DNA from: Mytilus galloprovincialis
Lineage: Eukaryota; Mollusca; Bivalvia; Mytilida; Mytilidae
Assembly (NCBI RefSeq): GCF_965363235.1
Contig: NC_134847.1
Location: 48,053,305-48,117,304 of the forward strand
Length of the DNA: 64,000 nt
Reading direction: 5' to 3'
The notes under the pieces are model-generated. The model was not told the DNA's origin. It saw only the letters and a list, made by a program, of their open reading frames with translations, and searched no databases. The position numbers and the translations under genes are program-made. This document shows positions 45,421 through 56,054 of the stretch, piece after piece. How positions within the stretch are numbered: position 1 is the stretch's first letter; each line of letters opens with the position of its first letter.

Positions 45421-46347
45421 AAAAAAAATAACTTACGCCAAACCTTACAATGTAAACAACTTTTATACCCTATTTAATTTTGTGAGTTTTTATCATTGTT
45501 GATGGTCATACGATTGCCTATACTTTCTGACGTCAACTTCATCTGAACTGCGGTGTATTGATGTCTTATTGGCAAGTTTTCTCTCGTCTCCTTATTATAT
45601 AGACATTAAACCAGTGCTCACATTGGACAAAGACTTTTGTTAAAACAGTCATTTAAACTAAATACACACAAATATAGATGGAACTAGCTAGCGAACTCGT
45701 TAAATACTTTCTAGACTTGTTTAAGTTCATATCATAGGTTTGAAATATGTTAATCTTCGTTCTTAAATGTATAAGAATGCCTTTATGTGGATAGAATCAA
45801 TCAATCACTGATCTACCTTTGTTTCATTTTTTTAAGTAACTGAATAGCCTAATTCATGCGTAATCTAGCTAAGGGGTTGAAATGAAGGTGCAATAAATAT
45901 GGATTTAATGAAATCGATGTTTTCACATGTATATGAATTATTCATCGCCGATGTTGCCATACTGGCTGCTCAAAAATTATATTTTTCACTTTTTCACTTT
46001 CATTACCGATTGAACCAAAAAAAAAAAAATATTTTAGATTTATTATATGTTTTGTAGTTAGTGCTCCTTTAACTGAATAGAAACCGCGGCGCCATCGTTT
46101 TATTCAAATACTACTCTTTGTTGGACATCATACTTTAAATGATGTATTTTGTAGCTGTAAATATTTTAATCACAAAAAAATAATTACGAACATGGCATAT
46201 ACAAAATATAATATATAATGTAACAGCTTAAAACATTCAGCAACGTAGTTTCATACATATATACATGATCAATGATAAGCCGTGGATCGTAGTTCACAGA
46301 TATTAAAAAAGGAAAAATAACATAAACGAGAAGCAAGATATGAGTAG
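45421..46347. other. Intergenic region between convergent genes
   Basis: Contains an R5 fragment (about 45480-45600, antisense). Otherwise AT-rich with nothing recognised. Both genes' 3' UTRs must end here. Confidence 0.45.
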
Positions 46348-46488
46348 TCAGTCTCTGTGTGAATTATGCTGAAGGACATGGTGCTCCAATGGTGGCATGC
46401 TTTTGAAACCAGATCCACTTTCTACATCTTCAAAATCGAACATAGGAAAGGTTTGGTCTGTACATACGCTTTCAATTTTCATTGCAAC
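46348..46488 (-). CDS. Gene 2 (LRR membrane protein), last exon: cytoplasmic tail
   Basis: On the minus strand, TCTGTCGAAG acceptor, then VAMKIESVCTDQTFPMFDFE, DVESGSGFKSMPPLEHHVLQ, HNSHRD and TGA at 46350-46348. Enters in phase 0, matching the TM exon. It is 46 residues with an acidic FDFEDVESGSG stretch. No known signalling motif (no TIR or ITIM) is visible. The plus-strand frame here is a shadow. Confidence 0.6.
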   Translation of the reverse strand, partial: VAMKIESVCTDQTFPMFDFEDVESGSGFKSMPPLEHHVLQHNSHRD

Positions 46489-47470
46489 CTTCGACAGAAA
46501 TTTATAGAATGGTTACTCTTTTTTTTTTATATAAGTAAAATACACATGAAAATAATTTTTTTTTTAAATATGGGAATGTTTTTGTGATTTTACATTGTGG
46601 TAGATTGTTTCGTGTTTCGTTGTTTCACTCAATGTAAGGTGTTTATTTATTATATGAAAAGCGAGATATACACAACAATGTTTGACTATAAAATGCCACT
46701 TCCATTCCGATATATGTATTTGCCAGACATATTCAATAATGCCTTATTTTGCTCCATTTCAATAATATCCGAGACATTTCTATTAGATCAAATTGACATA
46801 GGTAAACCTACGGCTATGATCGTTTTTTAATTACCATTTACAAAGAAGAGGGCAATAGTTTCTATTTTTTTTCAAATTTTTGATACATAATTCAAAGTAA
46901 CAATGTCGGAACATACTAGAAGGAATTTGAATAACTAAAAATGACAACAGATAATTATGTAAAAAATGGACAAACTATAATTTATAACAATCTATTTTCT
47001 TTTGAAACGATCCACCGGATCGTTTGTCGTTTGTAATACTGAACCCGTATCACCCCGTAACCCCGCCCCTCTTATTCATCCCGAACTGTTTATGTGCTCA
47101 ATCAGCAACAGTTGTTCCTCTTATAATGTGGTAAAGATGTTGGTATATAAAAAAAGGAAAACTGATTATTGATCTCAAATAGCTATTTGAATGTAACAAT
47201 CTTTGAGTCAAAAAGTACGAACAACAAATTTTAAGATCATGTTAAGGATATTTTTTCAGGTAATTTTACGCTGTATTAATTCAGTATCGATCAGAACATT
47301 CGCTTGTAGTCTATAAAGATCTGTTCAGTTCAATATCAAACTAAATTGTCAGATAATTCGGTAATTTCAGTTAACATGTTTTGTTGTGTAGAAATCTGTA
47401 ATCATTCTACTTTAATATCCTAATTTATTTTCCAGGGAACTAATTTTGTATTATTTAAATGACTTTTTAC
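46489..47470. other. Gene 2 last intron, nothing recognised
   Basis: AT-rich; the plus-strand frame at 46597-46830 is not supported as a gene. Confidence 0.4.
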
Positions 47471-47598
47471 CTGCCTTATTTCAATTTCCTGGACTTCAAC
47501 TCTTCCTTTACCTAACATTTTCATTATGGAAGCTATGATAGTAATAACAGAAACTATCCCAGAAATGCAGCCAATTATAGCCATTATTATTTGAACGC
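47471..47598 (-). CDS. Gene 2 exon: transmembrane segment
   Basis: Minus strand, TTTTATTTCAG acceptor, 128 nt, donor CAG|GTAAAA, phase 1 to 0. GVQIIMAIIGCISGIVSVIT with IIASIMKML forms one membrane span, followed by a basic stop-transfer stretch (KGR) and EVQEIEIRQ. Places the LRRs outside and the tail inside the cell. Confidence 0.7.
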
Positions 47599-48489
47599 CT
47601 GAAATAAAAACAAAAGGCTTCGTATTGAAAGCCATACTTTGACTTAAACTTTTATAAATGGATGGACAATTGATTCATTGGCACGATTACCCAATCTTTC
47701 TATATATCTTACGTCTTACGATTTTTCATGCGGTATCAATCAAGTTCATTGTTTTTATATCCTAATCATCAGAAGTAGAGTTTGTTAACAAGAGTATTGG
47801 GCAAAGCTTTGCCAGAACTAAGCAACTTATCTAGATTTGTTACGCACAGTATTCACTGACATTTTTGCGTTAAGAAATAAATATATGTATTACACATAAG
47901 AAAAAAAAAAATTCTTACGAAAGTTGTTCCTGTTGAGTGCAAAATATTTGACAACGGTCATTGTCACAATTAAGTTGACAGTACATATAGTTTACCAATG
48001 TGCACATCTCGTTATTCGACTAGAAAGAGATAATGAACGTAACAAAAAGAGAAAAAAAAAAAATAACCGAGGGAATGTCATGAACTCGTGTCTGCTTCGA
48101 AATCTCTTATAATACTAATAAAATAAAATGCATTAGTAGATACTTATTCTGTATCAGTTTTTCACATTATACAGTTATACTAAAGATCATTACAGTTTTC
48201 GTCATGGTAGAACTCGTGGTGTATTTGTAAACAATAGGTTTTAAAATAAGCAGGTAAAAGTATTATACAAAACCCGACTCATTGTAAACATAGCAGATTA
48301 TTCTGTCCAGAGCATATACTAGTAGTCCATTAAACAGGAGTATTCACTGGTTCATGCTGATAAAAAATATTTTCTTTTCACAATTCGTTACTTCTTCTGT
48401 GTTTTACTATATAACTGATGAGAATAATAACACATTTCATAAATTATCTAATAATGCAAGTAAATAAGTTTTGGTTATTTATAGAATAC

Positions 48490-48543
48490 CTGTACTTGAA
48501 GCTCTTGGCATTGCTGTTGAAATTGTGTCAGTGTCCGTTGTGC
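48490..48543 (-). CDS. Gene 2 exon: Thr/Ser stalk
   Basis: Minus strand, CTTTTAG acceptor, 54 nt, donor CAG|GTATTC, phase 1 to 1. TTDTDTISTAMPRASST is a likely O-glycosylated linker between the LRRCT cap and the membrane (inference). Confidence 0.6.
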
Positions 48544-48782
48544 CTAAAAGACAATCCAACTTTTACATATAGAACATAACATTGTATACATTATTCACAA
48601 AGTGACATTTTATGTAATTCATCTTACAATAATTACATGAACAAAACAAAATAAAAATAATGCTTTGGTACTGAAATGGTTGATAGCAAATTTTTCAATG
48701 CAATTGAAAATAAGAATACACGCCCTATGTAACTTTCAAATCTTTCATGCAAAATTGACAAAAGAACATGTTTAATGGTTTG

Positions 48783-48925
48783 AGATGTGGTATGATTACT
48801 AATGAGACAACTCGCCTTAAAAGACCAAATGACAAAGAAATAACGGTTATGGGTCACCGTACGGCCTTCTACCATGATAAAAGATTATACCGCATAGTCA
48901 TCGATTAAAAGATCCAAAATTACAA
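48783..48925 (+). repeat. R5 SINE-like fragment
   Basis: 'gatgtggtatgattactaat' to 'taccgcatagtcatc'. Confidence 0.6.
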
Positions 48926-49806
48926 ATGTTAGGTTCAAATTGATCATCTAGCTCTTAACGTTTCGATGTTAAGTATGTTAATCTATAATATAAGAATACA
49001 GTTAGTAGGGGTATATTTTTTTATGTTACAGAGGGTAAATATTAAATTTTATTTTATTTATTCATTTTAAAACACCATCAGGTATGGAGTATAGGTGTTC
49101 AGTAATACATTCTTAGAATTGTAAATTAAAATTTTATAAATATAGATGTATATGAACGAAAACGGGCATTTGAAATTTAATACAAGGAATATACTTATTA
49201 TACTTATGATTATTCTGATTCATAGACCCCTAGCAAGTTCGAGTGCAAGTGCTTCGGAGACAATTAATATAGAAGCCCATGGAACATGTTCTGTTCAATT
49301 TATTTATAAGTCTTAGCCAACTGTATCTATTACATTGCAGAACTTGTGCTGTGCAGAGAAATGTGACTGAACTTGTTTTAGAGTGTATAATACTTCCTCA
49401 AAATTTTATTACATCATGTACCTTTAAAATTAGATGATAAATTTTGATAGATAAATGAATGAAATTATAGTAGCAAATCTTGCTATATGCATAATATTTA
49501 CGGTAACACAACAGTTTTAACTCAATAGAGCGAGAATAACGTTTGAAACACACCCAACTAAGATACAGAAATCCTAGTGATAATAGCTTCATCTCCAAAC
49601 GAAGAAGAACAGGGAACGAGTCTCCATGTTACATGTATCCATTTTATCCATGTACCATCCGCTGTTGGAATTTAATCTCTGTCGAATTGTCAAAATTTGA
49701 AATAAAACACAATTTGTAAAGTTGCAGATTGACGAATATCATGGTATCTCCAGACATAAAACTACACAATTTTGGATATAACTTAGTAACGATATATATG
49801 CATTAC
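48926..49806. other. Gene 2 intron, nothing recognised
   Basis: AT-rich intron sequence. Confidence 0.4.
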
Positions 49807-49958
49807 CTGTATCATCTGAACACTGTTGATAATTATCAATTGAAAGCACGTTTCCGTCAGTAATATACTCAGCAACGATGGACACATTTTTCCAGACTTC
49901 GGTCAAATTCTTGAGATAGCATATACTATTTGAATCAAGTAAATTGTTCCCAATATCT
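49807..49958 (-). CDS. Gene 2 exon: LRR C-terminal cap
   Basis: Minus strand, GTTTTGCAG acceptor, 152 nt, donor CAG|GTAATG, phase 2 to 1. LDIGNNLLDSNSICYLKNLT opens like an LRRCT (N-x-x-x-C-x-IC-x-L pattern). It runs through EVWKNVSIVAEYITDGNVLS to YQQCSDDTG. The first Cys of the usual pattern is Ser here; the IC and QQC cysteines remain. Confidence 0.65.
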
Positions 49959-50089
49959 CTGCAAAACAGTGTTTGAAAGAATCTTGTAAATAATTTAAAA
50001 CACATGAATAATGGCGCACGGAAAACTTGAACAGGCAAAATGATCGGTAATAATATTATTTATCTTACCTTCTATACATTTCAAGGAAT

Positions 50090-50260
50090 ATGATTGGTTA
50101 AAAGCGTCCGCGTGAAAACCGTGTATATTTGATATTAGGTTAGTAGGGAAGCGGGGCTTATTTCATACGCGGTTAGTAGTGGAATTACGTCCCTTCATAT
50201 TCCATATTAGGTAAGAAGGGACGGGGCTTATATCATTCACGGTTAGAAATGGTGTTATGT
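50090..50260. repeat. Partly duplicated short repeat
   Basis: 'atattaggttagtagggaag..cggggcttat' (50139-50193) is followed by a similar 'atattaggtaagaagggacggggcttat' block (50202-50252). Preceded by 'tatgattggttaaaagcg'. Confidence 0.5.
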
Positions 50261-50510
50261 ATCTTTATAAAAACAAAATGGTACTGAGAAAAAAAATTAA
50301 AAGTTCCAACAGACGAAGAAATTTATGATTGAGATTGAAATAAATTCATTAAACACATTAAAACCTTACGAGTCGTTATTGTTGGCATCTGTTTTTGTAG
50401 GATCAATGGAAGTATTTTCTTACTGCTAACAGTATTGAAGACTTGCTCATTTTGAGAATCACTAGTTTTAATTTCACACGTTAAGATAGTCGGTAAGATA
50501 AATTCGTTAC

Positions 50511-50590
50511 ATAGTGTGTTAGTGACGTAATACGGTATATATGGGTTCAGCAAATTCCATATATACCGTATTAGTTCACTAGCACAGTAT
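50511..50590. repeat. Foldback hairpin
   Basis: Arms of 34 bp (50511-50544 and 50557-50590) around CGTAATACGGTATATATGG, with the inner 20 bp perfect, and a 12-base loop. Similar in build to the hairpins at 18372 and 40216, but different in sequence. Confidence 0.75.
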
Positions 50591-50902
50591 ATAACTAACA
50601 GTATTAATCTTCGAGTATTGGTTATGAATAAAAATTCTGCGTGTTGCAGGTGCGCACGACTCGAAAATTGTAAATGACTAGGAAAATAAGTCTGGATCAG
50701 GTGTTCCTTCCAGGCATGAAATATTGTACTGCCACAAAAAAATAAATTAAGTAAGACCAATGTGACAGTAAACACTAAAAAAAAATCTATCACTGAAAAG
50801 ATCAAACTAAAGCTTTTTCGTCATTACAGAATACAAAGCACACAATATTAGATCTTAATTTCTTTTTATTAACGTTACGTATTTGCAGATATAATTACTC
50901 AC

Positions 50903-50974
50903 AAAACTTCGAGATTTCCAGGAGAAGGCAAAGCACCAATTTCTATTGTTGTTATTCGGTTCTTGCGTAGTGAT
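50903..50974 (-). CDS. Gene 2 exon: leucine-rich repeat
   Basis: Minus strand, CTAATTAAG acceptor, exactly 72 nt, donor TTTT|GTGAGT, phase 2 to 2. SLRKNRITTIEIGALPSPGN then LEVL is one 24-residue LRR with the joining Leu. One-repeat exons of 72 nt in phase 2 are typical of animal LRR receptors. Confidence 0.75.
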
Positions 50975-51179
50975 CTTAATTAGAAAAAAAATGTGATGAA
51001 TTAGATGTAATATTCAATATGATTATAACGTTGGATTTGTAAGAAATGACATAATAGATGCAATCTCTTTTATTGACAAACATAGGATTTTGAAAACTGA
51101 CAGGACTTTATCGAAGATTTGATTTGAAAAAAGTCATATCACAAAAAGTCCCTCTCAGATTGCTAAATCAGAAGCCCTA
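50975..51179. other. Gene 2 intron, nothing recognised
   Basis: AT-rich. Confidence 0.4.
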
Positions 51180-51416
51180 ACAAATCAAAAGATTGGATAA
51201 CAACCGCCATATTCATGACTTGGTACAGGCATTTTTGTTACGATGACAACAGTGGATTGAACCTGGTTTTATAGTATCTTAACCTCTCATTTGTTTGACA
51301 GTCGCTTAAAATTCCATTGTATTGACAACGATGAATGAACCAAACACACAGACATTATTGGTGAAAATGTAAAAAAAAAAGGACACATCAGTCAATATTG
51401 TGTTATAACCTTAATC
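51180..51416 (+). repeat. R4-type repeat, 3' part
   Basis: 'ccgccatattcatgacttgg', 'tggattgaacctggtttta' and 'attgtattgacaacgatgaa'. Parallel to 34975-35225. Confidence 0.6.
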
Positions 51417-51421
51417 ACTAT

Positions 51422-54400
51422 AGTCCTGCCGATCGGTGAAAAAATTGCTCAAATAATGAGGAAAGCACCAAATTTTGTACGATGGTATATTTTTGTGTAT
51501 TGAGCAATACTAGCTATGGACCCACCCTCAACATTCAATATGGCGGCTTTTTTAAAGATGGCTGCCATACATTTTAAAATATTTTCCAGTATTGAACAAA
51601 CCACAGTGGATTTGATGCTGGAAGCACGAAAATCAACATATTTGAATGAATTGGTGTACTAAGCAAGATTTTGTTTTGATCTATCTTTGAAATTCAAAAT
51701 GGCGGCTATTTTCAAAATGGCCGCCTTGAAAAATAAGCAAATATTTATTATTAAGAATAGACCTGAATTTAAGCATTTTATTTATCTATAGTGTCATTTA
51801 GTCTCTGTCGCAGTTCTGTCCTTTTTGATTTTGCCTAAATTGTCATTTCAAACACAAAATAGTAGCTTTCTTAAAAAGCTGCAGTAGTAGCTTTCATTAA
51901 AAGCTGCACTATTTGTTGTCTTGGGTCAGACATAAAAGCTGGGATTTGGGATTTATTTGCCCTAAGATATTATTCAGTGCCTATCTCATTTCTTTGGTCG
52001 CAATATTTTTCAATTTGAGATATTATACTGTGAATTGAAAATCATTTAAACACTTATCAGTGAAATGGCAGTGATTGAGAACAACAAGGACAAGAACATT
52101 GAAATGGAAGAAACTGAATCACCTTGGGGATCTGGAGAAACCCACAGCTGAAGACGCTTTCAGAAATGACTATTAAACAATTGTACCAAGAATTTTTAGC
52201 AGATAGGAAATCTAACGCTCATAGAACAGCTGAGATTTACCGCAATATAAAACAGAGCGAAGCGCGAATTGATCAAATATGTGTCGGTCTAATTACGATG
52301 CAAGCTGAACAGAAAGAGGTAATTTTAAAATATTAATAACGAACGGATGGGAGAAATATCTCAACAACTTCAGCAGTCTAAAGACAGAATAGACCACAAG
52401 GCTATTGTTAATTGCTTGGCGAAATTGATGGTCAGACCAATAATATCTTCAATTTTGTGCTGAAACGCATGGACAAGTTGACAACAAATAAGGAAGGAGA
52501 CACAATTCAATTTAAAAGTGCATTTGTACAGCAGGGTACCTTCCAACAATTGGCATCTGTTGCCTGTTGTAAGTGAATTAGTGGACAATTATGACAACCT
52601 CGTCAGCTCCTGGAACTCTAACAGGCTTTCCATAACAGCAAGCTGACTCCACTGACCGATCAAGGATAGGGCAGAGGAAACTAAAAGAGTGTGGCAACAG
52701 CACTTCTCCAGACTCCTCATTGGAGAGATAATATACCCGATGGCAATAAAATCTTGGTGCAAGGGAACGGAGACTATGCCCACAGCTCCCAAAAAATACT
52801 CAATTGGAGAGGATTCTTGAATTGGGAGGCGTTCATTTACCAATTTGAACGAACTGCCGGTAAATGACAATGGGAAAACAGGAAAAATGTGTGTAGGCTC
52901 CCAGATTGCCAAACCGATGTTGGCTTTGAGTACGTTCGCAAGGTAAAGACAGATGATGCTTCCAAGGCCTTCAGAAAAACATTTGAGCAGCGCGTCAGCA
53001 AGAAAGAAAGACGACCAAACCAGATTGGAACCGAAACATTCCTCCCAGGATGTAAAGACAAAGATTCTGCAAGGCATGTAATATAGAAGAACCCAGAAAC
53101 ATTCAACAAAGCGTTAAAACAATTGAAAAACCTCAATAGCCAATCAGATGGCGATATATGGATTAAATAGTGCCAATTATGCATATCGGCATGTCTACTT
53201 TGCTTGAAAACCTCAATAGCCAATCAGATGGCGATATATGGATTAAATAGTGCCAATTATGCATATCGGCATGTCTACTTTGCTGTTGGCGCAGTATCAC
53301 CGACCTATAAAGGAAATATGAGCAGTCCTTTGGAAAATGAGGTGCATAACCTAACACAAATTGTTAAAAAATAGCTGATGTTATGTTTCAACTAATCAGC
53401 ATAATCCTAGATTGGCCGATCAATATAACTGTGGTCCTTCTGATCAAATAATCATGGAAGATCACCAGTTCAATGGAAGATCACCTGATCAATATACACG
53501 TGGAAGATCTCCTGATAAATAAAATCGCGGTAGATCGCCAAATAGAAATACAACCAAGTTCAATGCCTATCGACCAGCAACACCCCCACTAAGCCAGATA
53601 TCATATAGCCACTAAGGACAATGGTTAGCATCTCCACGGACAAACTCCAGAAATCCTGGTTATTTCAGACAACGGTCACCTTTACCAGGATACAGAGCAA
53701 ATAAATCTGCAACCCCAACAATGGAGTCTTTAAACAGCAAAGGGTCGGGCCAGTAGGCCATCGCTCGACTCCCATGTCTATTGGCCATGAAACATCACCT
53801 CATCACAACATCGAACAGAGGCTCGCGGCCTCGTCCGATATCGTCATCAGACAAACCATTTGAAAGAGCTTAGCAGTACGAGGTACTATACATGACCAGA
53901 ATATGAGCATGATTGTGGACACTGCTGCAATTATAACATTAGTAAATGAGAAATTAATTCCGGCAGATAATGGAGATTTGGAGACCGTTACGCCACGTGG
54001 TTTGGGTGAACAGCTTGTTTTTTGGGAAGATTATAAAGAACGGCTCTCGACATTGATAGAGTAAACATACGATGGGATGTGTGCAAAGAGCCATTAACAG
54101 ACGATGTTATACTTACGCTTGATATTTTGGACATACTGAGCGCAGTGATAAATCTCAGTACTCCCACACTTACCATCAACAATTAAGTGATAAATGCGGC
54201 AATTGTTAACAGTGGAAACGAGATTTCAACTCAGCATGTTTGCATAAAACGAACCATCATAGTTCTGCCAAACTCAAATATGACTGTTACCATTAAAACT
54301 AATAAAAGTGCTGACCAGGAGTGCATTTTAGGACCATGCTCGCTGATTAGTTGCGAATTGGTTTCGCACGTAGTTGGAAAAGGACATAGTTGCCCCTTAA

Positions 54401-55087
54401 CCATTTTAAACTGTGGCAATCGTCTAATCCGACCGCAGAAAGGTACACCTATTAATTACATAGAATAATTTGACGATGTAGTGGGTACGGCAGATGAAAA
54501 CGCGATAAGTGACGTCAGACGTGGCATTGAAGAGACATGAGACAAGGTGCCCTCGGCACTGCCTCAAAGTTCAGATAAGTTACCTACAATGTAATATTCC
54601 ACCACATTTAACCGACCTATATCAACGTTCAATCGACTCGCTTTAACCTATTTCATTCCAACCATTAAAACTTAAAGCGTTTAAAAAACGATTACAATAA
54701 CATGTAACATATTGATTAACTTTTTCAATTTCATTATTTGGTTTTGTATATGCAGCCATTTTTGCAAATGTATGTGTTATAGATACTAAAATATAACCAA
54801 ATTAATTTGTTTATATTTTGAAATTAATTGATAACAAATTCAAGAACAAGAAGACCATTTTTAAAGAATCATTACTTTAATTTCCGAAATTATATAGAAT
54901 ACCTTGCGGACACTTGATATTGATAACGTTTTTCCGCCATCTTGAAAATGGCAGCCATATTAGATTTTTCAGAGTGGGTCCATAGCTGAAATCAAAGGGT
55001 ATATAACCTAGAACTACTGTGCAAAGTTTCATGCTTTCCTCACCAAGTGAACAATTTTGCTCTATATGTGCACCAATCGACCGGACT
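51422..55087. mobile_element. Inverted-repeat element with ACTAT target duplication
   Basis: Both ends follow AGTCCKGYCGATYGGTG inward. Similarity continues for about 200 bp ('tgaggaaagca', 'agctatggaccca', 'atatggcggc/atatggctgc'). ACTAT lies directly outside on both sides (51417-51421 and 55088-55092), a 5-bp target duplication. The inside holds an LTR-retrotransposon fossil. I cannot assign the outer element to a superfamily. Confidence 0.7.
52063..54600 (+). mobile_element. LTR retrotransposon fossil, gag-protease part
   Basis: A Ty3-like gag region (about 52063-53390), a linker, and an aspartic protease region with an IVDTAA active-site motif (about 53910) followed by retropepsin-like sequence to about 54470. 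No reverse transcriptase, integrase or flanking LTRs are seen. The copy is broken in many places and looks old. It lies inside the inverted-repeat element 51422-55087, so it was probably inserted there. Confidence 0.65.
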
Positions 55088-55092
55088 ACTAT

Positions 55093-55724
55093 AAAAACAT
55101 CCAATATTTAGCAAAGAAGTACAAAAATGAATATAGAAAAAGCACATCAGCAAAAATAAAATAAGAATACAAACATTTACCATAACACAATACATTTCTT
55201 ATTCTTCAACGCATTTGAACTCATATTATAAGTTTTCCTCATAATTTAAGTTCCTCATAATATAATTCCTCATAATATAAATTCCTCACAATATACATTC
55301 TTCACAAATTCTAAAATTGAAGAAATATTATGGAAAATTAAGTGCACTTGGTCATACCCAGAAATAATTAAATGAAATGAAGAAGTATATTCCGCATACA
55401 GAGTTCTATTTTCTTGTCTTTATTCGAGTATACTTTTTAGATAATGGATAAAGGGAAGGTATTAAATTGAAAAAAAACCCGGCCAGAGAGCAGACAACAG
55501 CCTAGGACGACCAAAGGGTCTTCACCAAAGCGAGGCAGGTTACAGTTGACCACTACAAACATATTTGTACTAGATCATCTAAAATGAAGGTCACACTACA
55601 CACTGAAACACATAAACGAAACATCTGTGAATCTTCACAATATACGCAAAACTGTTTAGCAGACACATGTGAATACAAACACACAAAACGCAAAACTGTG
55701 TAACACATATATGTGAATACTCAC
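55093..55724. other. Gene 2 intron with short repeats
   Basis: Short iterated 'ttcctcataatataa' motif (55240-55290) and an antisense retroelement tail (about 55465-55550). Confidence 0.5.
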
Positions 55725-55796
55725 AAAACACGCAATTCTGTGTAATTACTAAAGTCGTTCTTTTTCAATGTAGTTATCTGATTGTTGTCAAAAGCT
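55725..55796 (-). CDS. Gene 2 exon: leucine-rich repeat
   Basis: Minus strand, TATTGCAG acceptor, exactly 72 nt, donor TTTT|GTGAGT, phase 2 to 2. AFDNNQITTLKKNDFSNYTE then LRVL is an LRR of the NxITxL..F..L type. Pairs with the LRR exon at 50903, with the same length, phase and donor. Confidence 0.75.
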
Positions 55797-56054
55797 CTGC
55801 AATATAAAAACAAGAAGATATGCTAGAAACTAATATAACAAAAATACCGAATTATCAGGAAAATTCTTAATGGAATATCCTTAAGAAAACCAAAAGGTCA
55901 TACCCACCAGATTTCAAATGACGAAGATAAAAACATAAGTTTTAAAATATTAATGTCATGTTAAAACGACTCGTCGAAATGTTGCTATTTCTATCAAATA
56001 TTCTGAATAAAATGTACTAGTATGAATAGATAATTTATGGAACGCATGGACGAT

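Noticed and set aside
52589-53223. Large minus-strand frames
   Set aside because: Antisense to the LTR-retrotransposon fossil.
51422-55087. The inverted-repeat element as a Polinton because of its AG..CT-type ends
   Set aside because: The duplication is 5 bp rather than 6, the length is far too short, and no polymerase or capsid gene is seen.
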